Assembly: GCF_005222675.1 (NCBI RefSeq)
Contig: NZ_STGE01000012.1
Coordinates: forward strand, 124,001 to 188,000
From: Mycolicibacterium sp. CR10
GTDB taxonomy: Bacteria > Actinomycetota > Actinomycetes > Mycobacteriales > Mycobacteriaceae
DNA length: 64,000 bases
Direction: 5' to 3'
The notes under the pieces were generated by a model that worked only from the letters and a program-made list of their open reading frames with translations, made no database searches and was not told the DNA's origin. Position 1 is the stretch's first letter. Each line of letters starts with the position of its first letter. A program made the position numbers and the translations under genes. This document shows, piece after piece, positions 63,146-64,000 of this stretch.

Positions 63146-64000
63146 TCAGATCCGGCCGACGCGTCGTAGTCCTTCGACCGTGTCGGCGATCGTCTCGGCC
63201 GGATCACGTTGGGTGACACCGAGATCCCGCACACTGGGTGAATCGTCCGACCGCGGCATCTGCGTGTAGTACTGCATCGCCGCGGAGTTGATCGGCGTCT
63301 CGAACGGCAGGTACGAGCCGATCGTGTCGAACAGCGCACCCACCCCCCGCAGCGCGGTGTCGGGCACCGGGAACACCGCGAGTGACCGGTTCGCGGCCGT
63401 GCCGATCAGCGCCGCCAACTCGTCGACCGGGATCCGTCTGCCGCCGGCCATATAGCGCCGCGGCCCCTTCCCCTTCTCCAACAGCGCGACGTGGATCGCC
63501 GCCAGATCGCGGACGTCGACGACGATCCAGGCCGCGCTGCGCCCCGGTACCCCGTGCATCTTGAACGCCGCCTCGACACCCTCGGCCGCCTCACCGAACT
63601 GAGTGCCCGCCGGCGGTCCCAGCACCATGCCGGGATAGGTGATGTCGACCGGGGCGCCGGCGTCCTGCAGGCCGCGGGCGTACGCCTCGACGACGGCCTT
63701 GGACCTGCCGTAGCCGTCATTGCCGCCGACCACCGGGAGGTCGGCGTGCAGCACCTCGAGGTCGGGGCGGAACAGCGCGGTGAAGCTCGACACGTGAACG
63801 ATCGGGTCCAGACCGGCCTTGGCGGCGCCGCCCAGGATGTAGCGCGCGCCTTCGAGGTTGGTGTGCAGCATCTCGTCGGCACGGCCCGGGTCGGTCGAAA
63901 CCATTGCCGCGCAATGGATCACCGCATCGCATCCGTCGAGGGCGTCGGTCGCGGACCCGGGGTCGGCGATGTCGCCGAGGACGCTATCAGCGACGTCGAC
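63146..64000 (-). CDS. NAD-dependent epimerase/dehydratase-family protein (5' end cut by window edge)
   Basis: The frame is open to the right edge, so the N-terminal nucleotide-binding loop is missing. The visible 284 codons include DGCDAVIHCAAMVSTDPGRA, VHVSSFTALFRP, YGRSKAVVEAYARGL (catalytic Tyr-x3-Lys) and YPGMVLGPPAG. It is an atypical/extended SDR of the dihydroflavonol reductase-like type. It is convergent with accA3, 1 bp between the stop codons. Substrate unknown. Confidence 0.85.
   Translation of the reverse strand, partial: VDVADSVLGDIADPGSATDALDGCDAVIHCAAMVSTDPGRADEMLHTNLEGARYILGGAAKAGLDPIVHVSSFTALFRPDLEVLHADLPVVGGNDGYGRSKAVVEAYARGLQDAGAPVDITYPGMVLGPPAGTQFGEAAEGVEAAFKMHGVPGRSAAWIVVDVRDLAAIHVALLEKGKGPRRYMAGGRRIPVDELAALIGTAANRSLAVFPVPDTALRGVGALFDTIGSYLPFETPINSAAMQYYTQMPRSDDSPSVRDLGVTQRDPAETIADTVEGLRRVGRI

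Overview
The window reads as part of the chromosome of a fast-growing mycobacterium (Mycolicibacterium-like). GC content is high. Many genes start with GTG. The backbone genes purK, a GtrA protein, a PH-domain protein, accD5, accE5, maf, sseA, a SufE-like gene and accA3 keep the order established for M. tuberculosis (Rv3276c to Rv3285). Several of these backbone genes appear leaderless, with a TANNNT -10 box 6-8 nt before the start codon. Species cannot be fixed from this sequence alone.

Three large gene blocks interrupt that backbone. Block I (about 2.7-26.4 kb) lies between the PH-domain gene and accD5, where birA would be expected; no birA is visible. It is a Wzx/Wzy-type exopolysaccharide locus. 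A tightly coupled minus-strand operon (17119 down to 5351) encodes a 19-codon leader ORF, a Wzz-like protein, a Wzx flippase, a Wzy polymerase/ligase, a double GT4 protein, a GT2, a GNAT/FemAB-like transferase, a second Wzz-like protein, a GT4, a PslG-like hydrolase lipoprotein and an acyltransferase. Around it lie two polyprenyl-phosphate sugar-1-P transferases, gmd and fcl (GDP-L-fucose), a secreted lipase, a large secreted hydrolase with cadherin-like repeats, and an EEP-family membrane protein.

Block II (about 29.6-48.7 kb) lies between maf and sseA. It starts with three small secreted proteins (two PASTA-like) and holds a second polysaccharide locus: an acyltransferase, an F420-type LLM oxidoreductase, GH140-like and GH16 hydrolases, polytopic membrane proteins, a second Wzx flippase, a fused GT2-GT2 protein, two zinc-binding-type C-methyltransferases, an RmlC-like epimerase, an SDR, RfbF and a Dpm1-like GT2. 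The RfbF and methyltransferase set points to a CDP-activated, C-methyl-branched sugar, but no recognisable RfbG dehydratase is present. A lipoprotein gene closes the block.

Block III (50.2-61.2 kb) lies between the SufE-like gene and accA3. It is a compact amino-sugar/tagatose uptake and catabolism operon: an ABC importer, a GH4 glycosidase, a BadF-type sugar kinase, AgaS, GatZ/KbaZ and GatY/KbaY, with a divergent DeoR regulator. A 59-bp near-perfect direct repeat flanks it on both sides, which suggests insertion or recombination.

Other sequence signals: a recurring GCAAACTT octamer in noncoding DNA next to the polysaccharide genes; an 18-bp tandem repeat across a gene junction; a perfect palindrome embedded in frame in the GT2-GT2 fusion; a large hairpin at 31.05-31.11 kb related to the 59-bp repeat; and N-terminal or start-codon anomalies in two adjacent genes. 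No tRNA, rRNA, CRISPR array, intact insertion sequence or phage gene was seen.
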